From positions 1 to 5,740 of the forward strand of contig UROZ01000127.1 in assembly GCA_900549655.1 (NCBI GenBank): a DNA stretch of 5,740 nucleotides, given 5' to 3'. Made by a program: the position numbers and the translations under genes. Shown here piece by piece: positions 1 through 5,740 of the stretch. Every line of letters begins with the position of its first letter. The stretch's first letter is position 1. Origin of the DNA: an uncultured Collinsella sp. Lineage in GTDB: Bacteria > Actinomycetota > Coriobacteriia > Coriobacteriales > Coriobacteriaceae. The notes beneath the pieces were generated by a model that made no database searches, was not told the origin of the DNA, and was given only the letters and a program-made list of their open reading frames with translations.

Positions 1-1502
1 GCCAGCACGTCGTAGGGCAGCTTGGCCCAGTCGGCGGTCATGGCATCGCTGGACTCGACGGCACGCAGGATGATCGGGCGCTGGTAGGTGCGCTCATCGC
101 CCATAACGCCGACGGACTTAATGTCGGGCAGGACCGCGAAATACTGCCAGCAGCTGTGCTCGGAGTTGCGCTCGCCGGTCTGCTCAAACAGGCGCTGGTT
201 GTAGGCATCGAGCTCCTCGCGCACGATGGCGTCGGCATTCTTGAGGATCTCGAGCTTCTCCTTGTCGACCGCGCCGATGATGCGGATGGCCAGACCCGGG
301 CCCGGGAAAGGCTGGCGGAACACGATGTGACCCGGCAGGCCGAGCGCCAAACCAAGCGCGCGGACCTCGTCCTTAAAGAAGTGATCGAGCGGCTCAATAA
401 GGTCGAAGTGCACGCCCTCGGGGAACGGGATCAGGTTGTGGTGGCTCTTGATGGTGGCCGTCTTGCCGCCCGTCTTGCGAGCGCCAGACTCGATGATGTC
501 GGGATAGATGGTGCCCTGAGCCAGGTACTTGACCGGCTTGCCATCGGTCTCGAGCTGCTGCGCCACGGCGAAGAACTCTTTCCAGAACTGCGTACCGATG
601 ATGCGGCGCTTCTCCTCGGGCTCGGTCACGCCGGCCAGAAGCTCGGCATAGCGGTCCTCGGCGTGGACGTGGATAAAGTCGACGTCAAACTGCTTGGTGA
701 AGACCTCCTCCACCTGCTCGGGCTCGCCCTTGCGCAGCAGACCGTGGTTGATGAACACGCAGGTCATCTGCTTACCTACGGCGCGAGCGCCCAGAGCAGC
801 CACGACGGAGGAGTCGACGCCGCCGGACAGGGCCAGAATCACGCGGTCGTCGCCGACCTTCTCGCGGAACTCGGCCGTCATGGTCTCGACCAGGTTGTCC
901 ATGCTCCAGTTGGGCTCCAGGCCGCAGATCTCAAACAAGAAGTTGCTCAGCAGCTGCTGACCGTACTCGGAGTGCTTGACCTCGGGGTGGAACTGCGTGG
1001 TGAAGATCTTGCGCTCAACGCACTCCATGGCGGCAACCGGGCACACGTCGGTGCTGGCGGTAACGGTAAAGCCCTCGGGCACCTCGGAAACGGCGTCGCG
1101 GTGGCTCATCCACACGGTCTGCTCCATAGGCGTGGAGTTAAAGAGCTTGGCGCCGGCCGTACGCGTGATGGTGGCGCGGCCGTACTCGCCCACCTCGGAG
1201 TGGCCGACCTTGCCGCCGAGCGTCACAGCCGTGATCTGATGGCCGTAGCAAAAGCCCAGGACGGGAAGGCCCAGGTCAAAGATGGCAGGATCGATGGACG
1301 GAGCGTCCTCGGCGTACACGGAGGCCGGGCCGCCAGAAAGGATGAGCGCAGAGGCGTTCATCTCGCGAATCTCGTCGGCCGAGATGTCGCAGGGAACGAT
1401 CTCGGAATATACGTTGAGGTCGCGGACGCGACGGGCAATGAGCTGACCGTACTGCGCACCAAAGTCGAGTACGAGGACCTTTGCGGAAGCCTTTTGATCC
1501 AT
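1..1502 (-). CDS. guaA: GMP synthase (glutamine-hydrolysing), 3' end cut off by window
   Basis: GMP synthase converts XMP, ATP and glutamine to GMP in the cytoplasm, the last step of guanine nucleotide synthesis. About 500 residues are visible. The N-terminal class I glutamine amidotransferase domain (about 7-195) has GGPASVY at 57-63, the nucleophile Cys85 in GFCYGHQ, and His172 and Glu174 in QFHPE, so the triad is complete. The ATP-pyrophosphatase domain has its P-loop SGGVDS at 226-231. The C-terminal XMP-binding/dimerisation domain includes PFPGPGLAIRI near residue 400. The visible frame stops at LPYDVLA, so roughly 25 residues are missing compared with the usual ~515-525. The start is ATG 1502-1500, preceded by a perfect AGGAGG (1515-1510) with a 7-nt spacer. 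The gene is divergent from the asparaginase gene. The family call is secure because every catalytic motif is present. Confidence 0.97.
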   Translation of the reverse strand, partial: MDQKASAKVLVLDFGAQYGQLIARRVRDLNVYSEIVPCDISADEIREMNASALILSGGPASVYAEDAPSIDPAIFDLGLPVLGFCYGHQITAVTLGGKVGHSEVGEYGRATITRTAGAKLFNSTPMEQTVWMSHRDAVSEVPEGFTVTASTDVCPVAAMECVERKIFTTQFHPEVKHSEYGQQLLSNFLFEICGLEPNWSMDNLVETMTAEFREKVGDDRVILALSGGVDSSVVAALGARAVGKQMTCVFINHGLLRKGEPEQVEEVFTKQFDVDFIHVHAEDRYAELLAGVTEPEEKRRIIGTQFWKEFFAVAQQLETDGKPVKYLAQGTIYPDIIESGARKTGGKTATIKSHHNLIPFPEGVHFDLIEPLDHFFKDEVRALGLALGLPGHIVFRQPFPGPGLAIRIIGAVDKEKLEILKNADAIVREELDAYNQRLFEQTGERNSEHSCWQYFAVLPDIKSVGVMGDERTYQRPIILRAVESSDAMTADWAKLPYDVL

Positions 1503-1562
1503 GGTTTCCCCTCCTGTTGGCGGGGAGCCGGTGCCCACCCGCGTGAATGAACGAAAATAACT

Positions 1563-1582
1563 TTCATAGTGTACACGTTATA
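1563..1582 (-). promoter_or_regulatory. Candidate guaA promoter -10 region with an 8-bp palindrome
   Basis: Reading toward guaA there are two -10-like hexamers: TATAAC (1582-1577, five of six consensus bases) and TATGAA (1568-1563, four of six). The perfect palindrome GTGTACAC (1569-1576) lies exactly between them. No good -35 hexamer is visible for either. Either start would give a guaA leader of about 50-70 nt. This is a tentative call from base patterns only. Confidence 0.35.
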
Positions 1583-1668
1583 TGGGGTTTCTCGTCCCTC
1601 GCAGCCATCAGCGCACGGCAAACGCACGACCGGGGCCCTATTTGACGGCAATTGAAGTGTTACCAAAC

Positions 1669-1685
1669 ATTACAGATGATGTAAT
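1669..1685. promoter_or_regulatory. Operator-like inverted repeat ATTACA-N5-TGTAAT
   Basis: Two perfect 6-bp arms, ATTACA (1669-1674) and TGTAAT (1680-1685), flank GATGA. Centre-to-centre spacing is 11 bp, about one helical turn, which fits a dimeric repressor or activator. It sits four bases upstream of the best -35 candidate for the asparaginase gene, where an activator could contact RNA polymerase. It also overlaps other weak promoter possibilities (TTGAAG 1652-1657 with GATGAT 1675-1680). No regulator can be named. Confidence 0.4.
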
Positions 1686-1689
1686 ACGT

Positions 1690-1717
1690 TTGAACATCGG
1701 ACGCCCTGTGCCACAAT
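1690..1717 (+). promoter_or_regulatory. Candidate promoter for the asparaginase gene
   Basis: TTGAAC (1690-1695) and CACAAT (1712-1717) each match four of six sigma-70-type consensus bases, with a 16-nt spacer. Transcription would begin near 1724 and leave a leader of about 45 nt. The leader contains a small CCGC-CTCT-GCGG hairpin (1732-1743) ahead of the AGGA Shine-Dalgarno. The match is moderate, and other weak pairs exist in this AT-richer stretch. Confidence 0.35.
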
Positions 1718-1768
1718 ACTGCCGAACGACTCCGCCTCTGCGGCGGCAAATACGATAGGAATATCAGC

Positions 1769-2782
1769 ATGAAGCGCATCCTTCTCATCGCCACGGGCGG
1801 CACCATCGCATCGACCGAGGACGGCAACGGCCTCTCCCCCGCCCTGACCGGTGAGGAGCTCGCCCAGAGCGTCCCCGAGATCTCAGGCCTCTGCGAGCTC
1901 GACGTGGTGCAGCCCATGAACATCGACAGCACCAATATGCGCCCCAGTGACTGGATGCGTATCCGCGACGTCATCGTCGAGGGTTATGCCGACCACGACG
2001 GCTTCGTGATTCTGCACGGCACCGACACCATGAGCTACACCGCGGCGGCGCTTTCCTACTTGATTCAGGACAGCCCCAAGCCCATCGTACTCACCGGCTC
2101 GCAAAAGCCCATGGGCAATCCCTTTACCGACGCCAAGCTCAACCTGTACCAGAGCCTGCTCTATGCGCTCGACGAACACTCGCACGACGTCTCAATCGTG
2201 TTTGGCGGCGTAGCCATTGCCGGCACGCGCGCCCGCAAACAGCGCACCATGAGCTTTAACGCGTTCATTAGCGTCAACTATCCGCCCATTGCCTACATCC
2301 GCAACGACCGCATCGTGCGCAACGGGCTTCACGGCACTCATCAGAATGAGAGCCCGGTTCGTTTCTACGACAGTATCGACCCGCGCGTGTTTGTCCTTAA
2401 GCTTACGCCCGGCGTGAACCCGGGTATCCTGGACGCCCTAGCCGATAGCTACGATGCTGTAATTCTTGAGACCTTTGGCATTGGCGGTATTCCCGAGTTT
2501 GGCGAGTCCGGCGAGTCATTCCAGGAGGCGATTTTCCGCTGGGTCGATTCGGGCCGCACCGTCGTTATGACCACACAGGTCCCCGAAGAGGGCCTCGATC
2601 TGGGCGTTTATGAGGTCGGCCGTGCTTACGCCGATCATCCGGGCATTCTGCGCGGCGACGACATGACCACCGAGACGCTCGTGGCCAAGACCATGTGGGC
2701 GCTCGGCCAGTCACGCGATGCCGCCGAGATCCAGCGCCTGTTCTACAGCCAAGTCAACCACGACCGCATCCCGATGGCGTAA
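1769..2782 (+). CDS. ansA: L-asparaginase, type I (cytoplasmic) family
   Basis: The enzyme hydrolyses L-asparagine to L-aspartate and ammonia. The 337-residue length is normal for the bacterial type I family. The first catalytic signature is TGGTIAS (residues 9-15, nucleophile Thr12). The second is HGTDTM (83-88, with Thr85 and Asp86). Other family marks are the substrate-binding NIDSTNM loop (Ser54), TGSQKPMG (109-116), and GTRARK with the likely catalytic Lys157, followed by NAFISVNYPP. There is no signal peptide, which points to a cytoplasmic enzyme rather than the periplasmic type II form. The start is ATG 1769, with AGGA (1757-1760) 8 nt upstream. The gene is monocistronic in this window and divergent from guaA. 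No rho-independent terminator is obvious after the TAA. Glutaminase side activity is possible in this fold and cannot be judged from the sequence. Confidence 0.95.
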   Translation: MKRILLIATGGTIASTEDGNGLSPALTGEELAQSVPEISGLCELDVVQPMNIDSTNMRPSDWMRIRDVIVEGYADHDGFVILHGTDTMSYTAAALSYLIQDSPKPIVLTGSQKPMGNPFTDAKLNLYQSLLYALDEHSHDVSIVFGGVAIAGTRARKQRTMSFNAFISVNYPPIAYIRNDRIVRNGLHGTHQNESPVRFYDSIDPRVFVLKLTPGVNPGILDALADSYDAVILETFGIGGIPEFGESGESFQEAIFRWVDSGRTVVMTTQVPEEGLDLGVYEVGRAYADHPGILRGDDMTTETLVAKTMWALGQSRDAAEIQRLFYSQVNHDRIPMA

Positions 2783-2824
2783 TCCCTAAGGCAGCTCCAC
2801 TTATCGCAACCTTAAACGACAGGT

Positions 2825-3068
2825 GGTCCCCCTCGGGCCGTGCAAAAATCGGAGTATTCTGCAATTTCTCCGCCGGAGGCATAGAATCGGCCGATTGTTA
2901 GACGTACTTTTAGGACAAAGGGGCCGTCTAGTAAATATTTATTCCTCATTTTTATTTAGCGTGTGGACTATCTACTGTCAAAAAGGCAAAGCCAGCCGCT
3001 CGAGCTACCATCTACGGCCGAACTAGTGCTGAATACTCGCGATTTTGCACATCGCAACCAGGGGGACC
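2825..3068. repeat. ~244-bp element bounded by imperfect inverted repeats (MITE-like or paired intergenic repeat)
   Basis: The left end (2825-2859) and the reverse complement of the right end (3031-3068) match in the same order. GGTCCCCCT is shared exactly (2825-2833 and 3060-3068). A short variable gap of 6 versus 9 nt follows. Then come 20-nt blocks (2840-2859 and 3031-3050) identical at 16 of 20 positions, sharing GTGCAAAA and GAGTATTC with four mismatches in the middle. Further in, both halves carry TCGGCCG-type sequence (2887-2893 and 3016-3022). The interior has long A/T runs (2931-2958) and no credible gene. No target-site duplication is visible at the edges. It could be a degenerate mobile element, two inverted copies of an intergenic repeat, or a large structured RNA or cruciform. 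It fills most of the 321-bp gap between asparaginase and the XRE gene. Confidence 0.6.
2885..2896. repeat. Perfect 12-bp palindrome AATCGGCCGATT
   Basis: This self-complementary sequence lies inside the inverted-repeat element, 25 bp inward from its left arm. It is followed by a further inverted repeat, TAGACG (2899-2904) and CGTCTA (2925-2930), separated by 20 nt. Together they make the left half of the element strongly structured. Function is unknown. Confidence 0.55.
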
Positions 3069-3103
3069 CGCCCAAAGAGCGTCAAATACAGCGGGGGAAC
3101 GCC

Positions 3104-3322
3104 CTATCCGATACCCTCGAGAAGCTCTGACACCGTCATGCCGAGTGCGGGCGCGATCTTAAATAGAACCTTGAGCGTGAAATTTGCCGTCCCATCTTCG
3201 ATTCGGTCGAGGTAGGGTCGGCTGATTCCTGTCGCCACACAAAAATCAACCTTGGAGATACCAAGGTCCCTGCGTGTCTCTTCGACCCGCCTGCCAAGAA
3301 TCTGTTTCGCACGTTCGTCCAT
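3104..3322 (-). CDS. Small stand-alone XRE/Cro-CI family DNA-binding protein
   Basis: A 72-residue protein made almost entirely of one helix-turn-helix domain. The first helix is about residues 4-19 (AKQILGRRVEETRRDL). The HTH core follows as ISKVDFCVATGISRPYLDRIEDGTANFTL, with recognition helix near SRPYLDRIE. It ends with the family's usual LFKIAPALGMTVSELLEGI. It has no effector or dimerisation extension, so it resembles phage-type or antitoxin-type repressors. The start is ATG 3322. No in-frame ATG, GTG or TTG lies upstream before a stop at 3370-3368, so the start is forced. Even so, no Shine-Dalgarno is visible before it, which suggests weak translation. It is divergent from the next gene, with a perfect palindrome between them that is its likely operator. 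Its DNA target is inferred from position only. Confidence 0.88.
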   Translation of the reverse strand: MDERAKQILGRRVEETRRDLGISKVDFCVATGISRPYLDRIEDGTANFTLKVLFKIAPALGMTVSELLEGIG

Positions 3323-3332
3323 GCAGACGAGT

Positions 3333-3362
3333 TTGAAATGGGGCCGAACATAAACGTAAACT
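3333..3362 (+). promoter_or_regulatory. Candidate promoter for the unknown plus-strand gene, overlapped by the palindrome
   Basis: TTGAAA (3333-3338, five of six consensus bases) and TAAACT (3357-3362, four of six) are separated by 18 nt. The -10 lies inside the 24-bp palindrome, so a protein bound there would block RNA polymerase. Transcription would begin near 3369, about 30 nt before the ATG at 3399. Confidence 0.45.
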
Positions 3363-3375
3363 ATAGTTTACGTTT
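3352..3375. promoter_or_regulatory. Perfect 24-bp palindrome, likely operator between divergent genes
   Basis: The half-site is AAACGTAAACTA (3352-3363), and the second half (3364-3375) is its exact reverse complement with no spacer and no mismatch. The symmetry breaks at the next base on each side. It lies 29 bp from the XRE start codon and 23 bp from the start of the unknown gene. It covers the likely -10 region of the plus-strand promoter and a TATAGT-like hexamer (3365-3360) that could serve the minus strand. A symmetric site like this suits a homodimeric HTH repressor, and the adjacent XRE protein is the natural candidate. Symmetry is seen directly; binding is inferred. Confidence 0.75.
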
Positions 3376-3387
3376 TGCCGAATACAC

Positions 3388-3392
3388 AGGAG
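3388..3392 (+). promoter_or_regulatory. Shine-Dalgarno AGGAG fixing the start of the unknown gene
   Basis: AGGAG lies 6 nt before ATG 3399. It supports that ATG over the in-frame TTG at 3375, which has no ribosome-binding site and overlaps the palindrome. Confidence 0.75.
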
Positions 3393-3398
3393 TTTTCT

Positions 3399-3788
3399 AT
3401 GTCGGGTTCTTCGGTCCGCATGCACCGAACTACGCTTCGCACAAACAGCGCACCGCCCAAGCTCGTCATCGTTGAAGCCGAATGCCTTTCACCCGATGAG
3501 CGCACAGCATTTGCATTGCTATCAAGTCGCGTCGCCGCCGTTCTGGTCCCTTGCCCGGCGCAAGGTGAACTTGCCATCCAATGCCAAGCGCACAGCTGCT
3601 CGCTCAATCAGGCTGCCGTAATCGCAACCAGCCAACACGGCCTGCCGCTCCTTTTAGAAGCCGGTATCGCACTCGCCCTTCGCGGCGCCGGATACGAAAA
3701 CGAGGCCGCCGCCGACATGGTCTTTAAACCACGATCGAGCGGCGGCCTCGCAGCAGCCATTGAATATGCGTGCAGGCTCGTTGCCTAA
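3399..3788 (+). CDS. Hypothetical protein, 129 residues, possible small alpha/beta fold
   Basis: I do not recognise this protein. After a polar, basic N-terminus (1-20), hydrophobic strands alternate with helices: KLVIVEAE (21-28), SPDERTAFALLSS (31-43), VAAVLVPC (45-52), AAVIATS (72-78), LPLLLEAGIALALRGAG (82-98) and GGLAAAIEYACRLV (115-128). This pattern resembles a truncated Rossmann-like or receiver-like fold. It shows no signal peptide, convincing membrane helix, metal-binding HExxH or nucleotide P-loop. It has five cysteines (29, 52, 62, 67, 125). The start is ATG 3399 with AGGAG 6 nt upstream. It is divergent from the XRE gene across the palindrome and so is probably controlled by that protein. 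It ends 9 nt before the convergent membrane-protein gene. Good Shine-Dalgarno spacing and a plausible fold argue that it is real. A regulated effector or a decayed phage-type gene are both possible. Confidence 0.7.
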   Translation: MSGSSVRMHRTTLRTNSAPPKLVIVEAECLSPDERTAFALLSSRVAAVLVPCPAQGELAIQCQAHSCSLNQAAVIATSQHGLPLLLEAGIALALRGAGYENEAAADMVFKPRSSGGLAAAIEYACRLVA

Positions 3789-3797
3789 AAGAACAAG

Positions 3798-4181
3798 CTA
3801 GAAACCAAAGCCAAAGCCCGTTCCGGTAATCGCCGAGTACATAAAGTAAACGTTGATCACGTTGAGGAATACACCCGTGATGCAACCGTTGCGCAGGTAG
3901 CGCTCGCACACGATGCGCGCCATGGCGGCGGAGTCATCATTGTTTTTAGCCTGGCGTCCTGCCGTAAAGTACGTCGCCACGCTCAGCAGTAGGTTGAGCA
4001 CCGGCAGTGCCAGCAGCTCGTAGCTCTTGCCCCAGCGCGTCACCTCGCCGGCTGCGTTAAACTTCGTTGCCACCTCAGGACCAATGTTGGGGATCACAAA
4101 CGCTGCAACCACCAACGGAATCACCGCAAGTACGAGCAGCGCAATGCCCATGTAGCCAGCTTTTTTGCCGTATTTAAACAT
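3798..4181 (-). CDS. Small integral membrane protein with DUF1648-like segment
   Basis: A 127-residue protein with a basic N-terminus (KYGKK) and three predicted membrane helices at about 9-30, 56-74 and 98-119. The loop after the first helix, PNIGPEVATKFNAAGEVTRWGKSYEL (in part, residues 31-56), fits the DUF1648 pattern in which N-x-x-G-E-V precedes a W-G-K/S motif. The same domain opens SdpI-type immunity/signalling proteins. By the positive-inside rule the N-terminus is cytoplasmic, the DUF1648 loop is outside, the 75-97 loop is inside and the C-terminus is outside. The protein ends in an odd GTGFGFGF tail. ATG 4181 has AAGGG (4194-4190) 8 nt upstream, overlapping the ychF stop, so it is translated from the ychF message. 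Its role is unknown. SdpI-like immunity is only a distant hint, because the rest of SdpI is absent. Confidence 0.85.
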   Translation of the reverse strand: MFKYGKKAGYMGIALLVLAVIPLVVAAFVIPNIGPEVATKFNAAGEVTRWGKSYELLALPVLNLLLSVATYFTAGRQAKNNDDSAAMARIVCERYLRNGCITGVFLNVINVYFMYSAITGTGFGFGF

Positions 4182-4192
4182 ATGCGTCGCCC

Positions 4193-5269
<1,077 letters not shown>

Positions 5270-5274
5270 GACAG

Positions 5275-5280
5275 CTCCTT
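5275..5280 (-). promoter_or_regulatory. Shine-Dalgarno AAGGAG that decides the ychF start
   Basis: AAGGAG sits 5 nt before GTG 5269. It selects the GTG start over the in-frame ATG codons at 5293 and 5305, neither of which has a comparable site. Confidence 0.8.
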
Positions 5281-5306
5281 TTGGTACAAGCATTTCAAAC
5301 TGCATA

Positions 5307-5312
5307 AGTATA
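5307..5312 (-). promoter_or_regulatory. Candidate -10 box for ychF (TATACT)
   Basis: TATACT (5312-5307) matches five of six -10 consensus bases. It would place the transcript start near 5300, about 30 nt before the GTG start. The -35 region is GC-rich and weak (best TTCGCC, 18 nt away, three of six). The 114-bp gap to the upstream ferredoxin-like gene leaves room for an independent promoter. Confidence 0.35.
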
Positions 5313-5373
5313 GCGCCGCCGCAGCATCTGGGCGAACCCGGACACCACGGCGGCACGAATGAAGCAGAGATAG

Positions 5374-5397
5374 AGCTCGCTGACTAGTCCGCGAGCT
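5374..5397. repeat. Hairpin across the end of the ferredoxin-like gene
   Basis: Perfect 7-bp arms AGCTCGC (5374-5380) and GCGAGCT (5391-5397) flank a 10-nt loop that contains the self-complementary GACTAGTC and the TAG stop codon. On the minus strand it is not followed by a T-run, so it is not a classic intrinsic terminator. It might pause transcription or protect the 3' end of the mRNA. Confidence 0.4.
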
Positions 5398-5740
5398 TTT
5401 CCACCTGGTCGAGCATCTTGTCAAGCTTGGCCTTTGCCTCGGCCTTGACCTTCTCAGCCTCTTCGTGAGCCTTCGCCTTCTGGGCGGCCTTTTCCTCGGC
5501 TTCGGGATCGACGACAACCAGATTGGACGCGTCATGCTCAACCAACTTGAGCGCATGCTCGGGACACACCTTGACGCAGGCACCGCAGCCCAAGCAATAC
5601 GTGGACTCCAACGCAAAGCGGCCGCTTCCCACCAAATCGCAGGCGAACGTGGGGCATACATTGACGCACTCGCCGCACGACGTGCACTTGTCAAAATCGC
5701 ACTCCGGCGTGCTCACCTGCATGTTCTGGGCAAGCTCGGG
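5384..5740 (-). CDS. Ferredoxin-like protein with two 4Fe-4S motifs and charged helical tail (probably 5'-partial)
   Basis: An electron-transfer protein or domain. Counting from the internal Met at 5722, the two cluster motifs are CTSCGECVNVCP (Cys13, 16, 19, 23) and CLGCGACVKVCP (Cys43, 46, 49, 53). Each is the standard C-x2-C-x2-C-x3-C-P pattern, so a pair of [4Fe-4S] clusters is expected. Extra cysteines are at 8 and 28. After residue 70 the protein becomes an Ala/Glu/Lys-rich helix to its end (VDPEAEEKAAQK onward), likely a coiled coil. The frame stays open to the window edge (PELAQN before the Met), and no Shine-Dalgarno precedes ATG 5722. I therefore infer that the gene starts outside the window and this is the C-terminal part of a larger redox protein, for example an Rnf-type subunit or another dicluster reductase component. 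A stand-alone 112-residue ferredoxin remains possible. It lies upstream of ychF on the same strand. Confidence 0.85.
   Translation of the reverse strand, partial: PELAQNMQVSTPECDFDKCTSCGECVNVCPTFACDLVGSGRFALESTYCLGCGACVKVCPEHALKLVEHDASNLVVVDPEAEEKAAQKAKAHEEAEKVKAEAKAKLDKMLDQVEKLAD

Noticed and set aside
296..308. CCCGGGCCCGGG-type palindrome inside guaA
   Set aside because: It is explained by codons for the conserved Pro-Gly-Pro-Gly motif of GMP synthase.
156..1550. Long plus-strand open frame of 464 codons opposite guaA
   Set aside because: It is the antisense shadow of a GC-rich gene whose own frame shows all GMP synthase motifs; the translation is a low-complexity Leu/Ala/Gly/His mix with no domain.
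2695..3026. Two small plus-strand frames (2695-2901 and 2823-3026)
   Set aside because: They run across the asparaginase end and the inverted-repeat element, lack ribosome-binding sites and have no protein-like character.
2825..3068. Target-site duplication around the inverted-repeat element
   Set aside because: The flanking bases (ACAGGT on the left, CGCCCA on the right) do not match, so recent transposition cannot be claimed.
3136..3351. Minus-strand 71-codon frame overlapping the XRE gene
   Set aside because: Out of frame with the clear helix-turn-helix protein and without recognisable features.
3375..3398. TTG start for the unknown plus-strand gene
   Set aside because: It overlaps the palindrome and has no ribosome-binding site; ATG 3399 has AGGAG at ideal spacing.
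5270..5356. Longer ychF starting at ATG 5356
   Set aside because: It would add 29 residues not found in the family and would begin upstream of the best -10 box; GTG 5269 has a strong Shine-Dalgarno and the canonical N-terminus.
5374..5400. Hairpin plus TTTT as an intrinsic terminator on the plus strand
   Set aside because: No plus-strand gene ends here; on the minus strand, where the gene lies, no T-run follows the stem.

Overview
The window is GC-rich with short intergenic gaps. GuaA, L-asparaginase, YchF and a ferredoxin-like protein sit together in a chromosomal arrangement. Codon use and protein style suggest a high-GC gut actinobacterium of the Coriobacteriia, most likely Collinsella or a relative. 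That assignment is an impression from the sequence, not a database result.

Left block (1-2782): guaA (GMP synthase, minus strand, last ~25 codons cut off by the window edge) and a type I L-asparaginase gene (plus strand) are divergent around a 266-bp promoter region. That region holds candidate promoters for both genes, a GTGTACAC palindrome on the guaA side, and an operator-like inverted repeat (ATTACA-N5-TGTAAT) just upstream of the best asparaginase promoter. Both enzymes handle amide nitrogen, and the aspartate made by asparaginase can feed purine synthesis. A functional link is possible but inferred.

Middle block (2783-3797): this is the accessory-looking part. A non-coding stretch of about 320 bp, visibly richer in A+T, contains a ~244-bp element bounded by imperfect inverted repeats, resembling a MITE or a paired intergenic repeat. 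Next comes a compact divergent pair. One member is a 72-residue stand-alone XRE-type DNA-binding protein (minus). The other is a 129-residue protein I do not recognise (plus). Between them lies a perfect 24-bp palindrome (3352-3375) that overlaps the likely -10 region of the plus-strand gene. The layout is that of an autoregulated switch with one or more unknown outputs, and it is the most interesting part of the window.

Right block (3798-5740): three minus-strand genes run leftward. They are a ferredoxin-like protein with two 4Fe-4S motifs and a charged helical tail (N-terminus probably outside the window), the conserved ATPase/GTPase gene ychF, and a small DUF1648-like membrane protein. The Shine-Dalgarno of the membrane-protein gene overlaps the ychF stop codon, so those two genes are almost certainly cotranscribed and translationally linked. 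No tRNA, rRNA, CRISPR array or transposase gene was seen.
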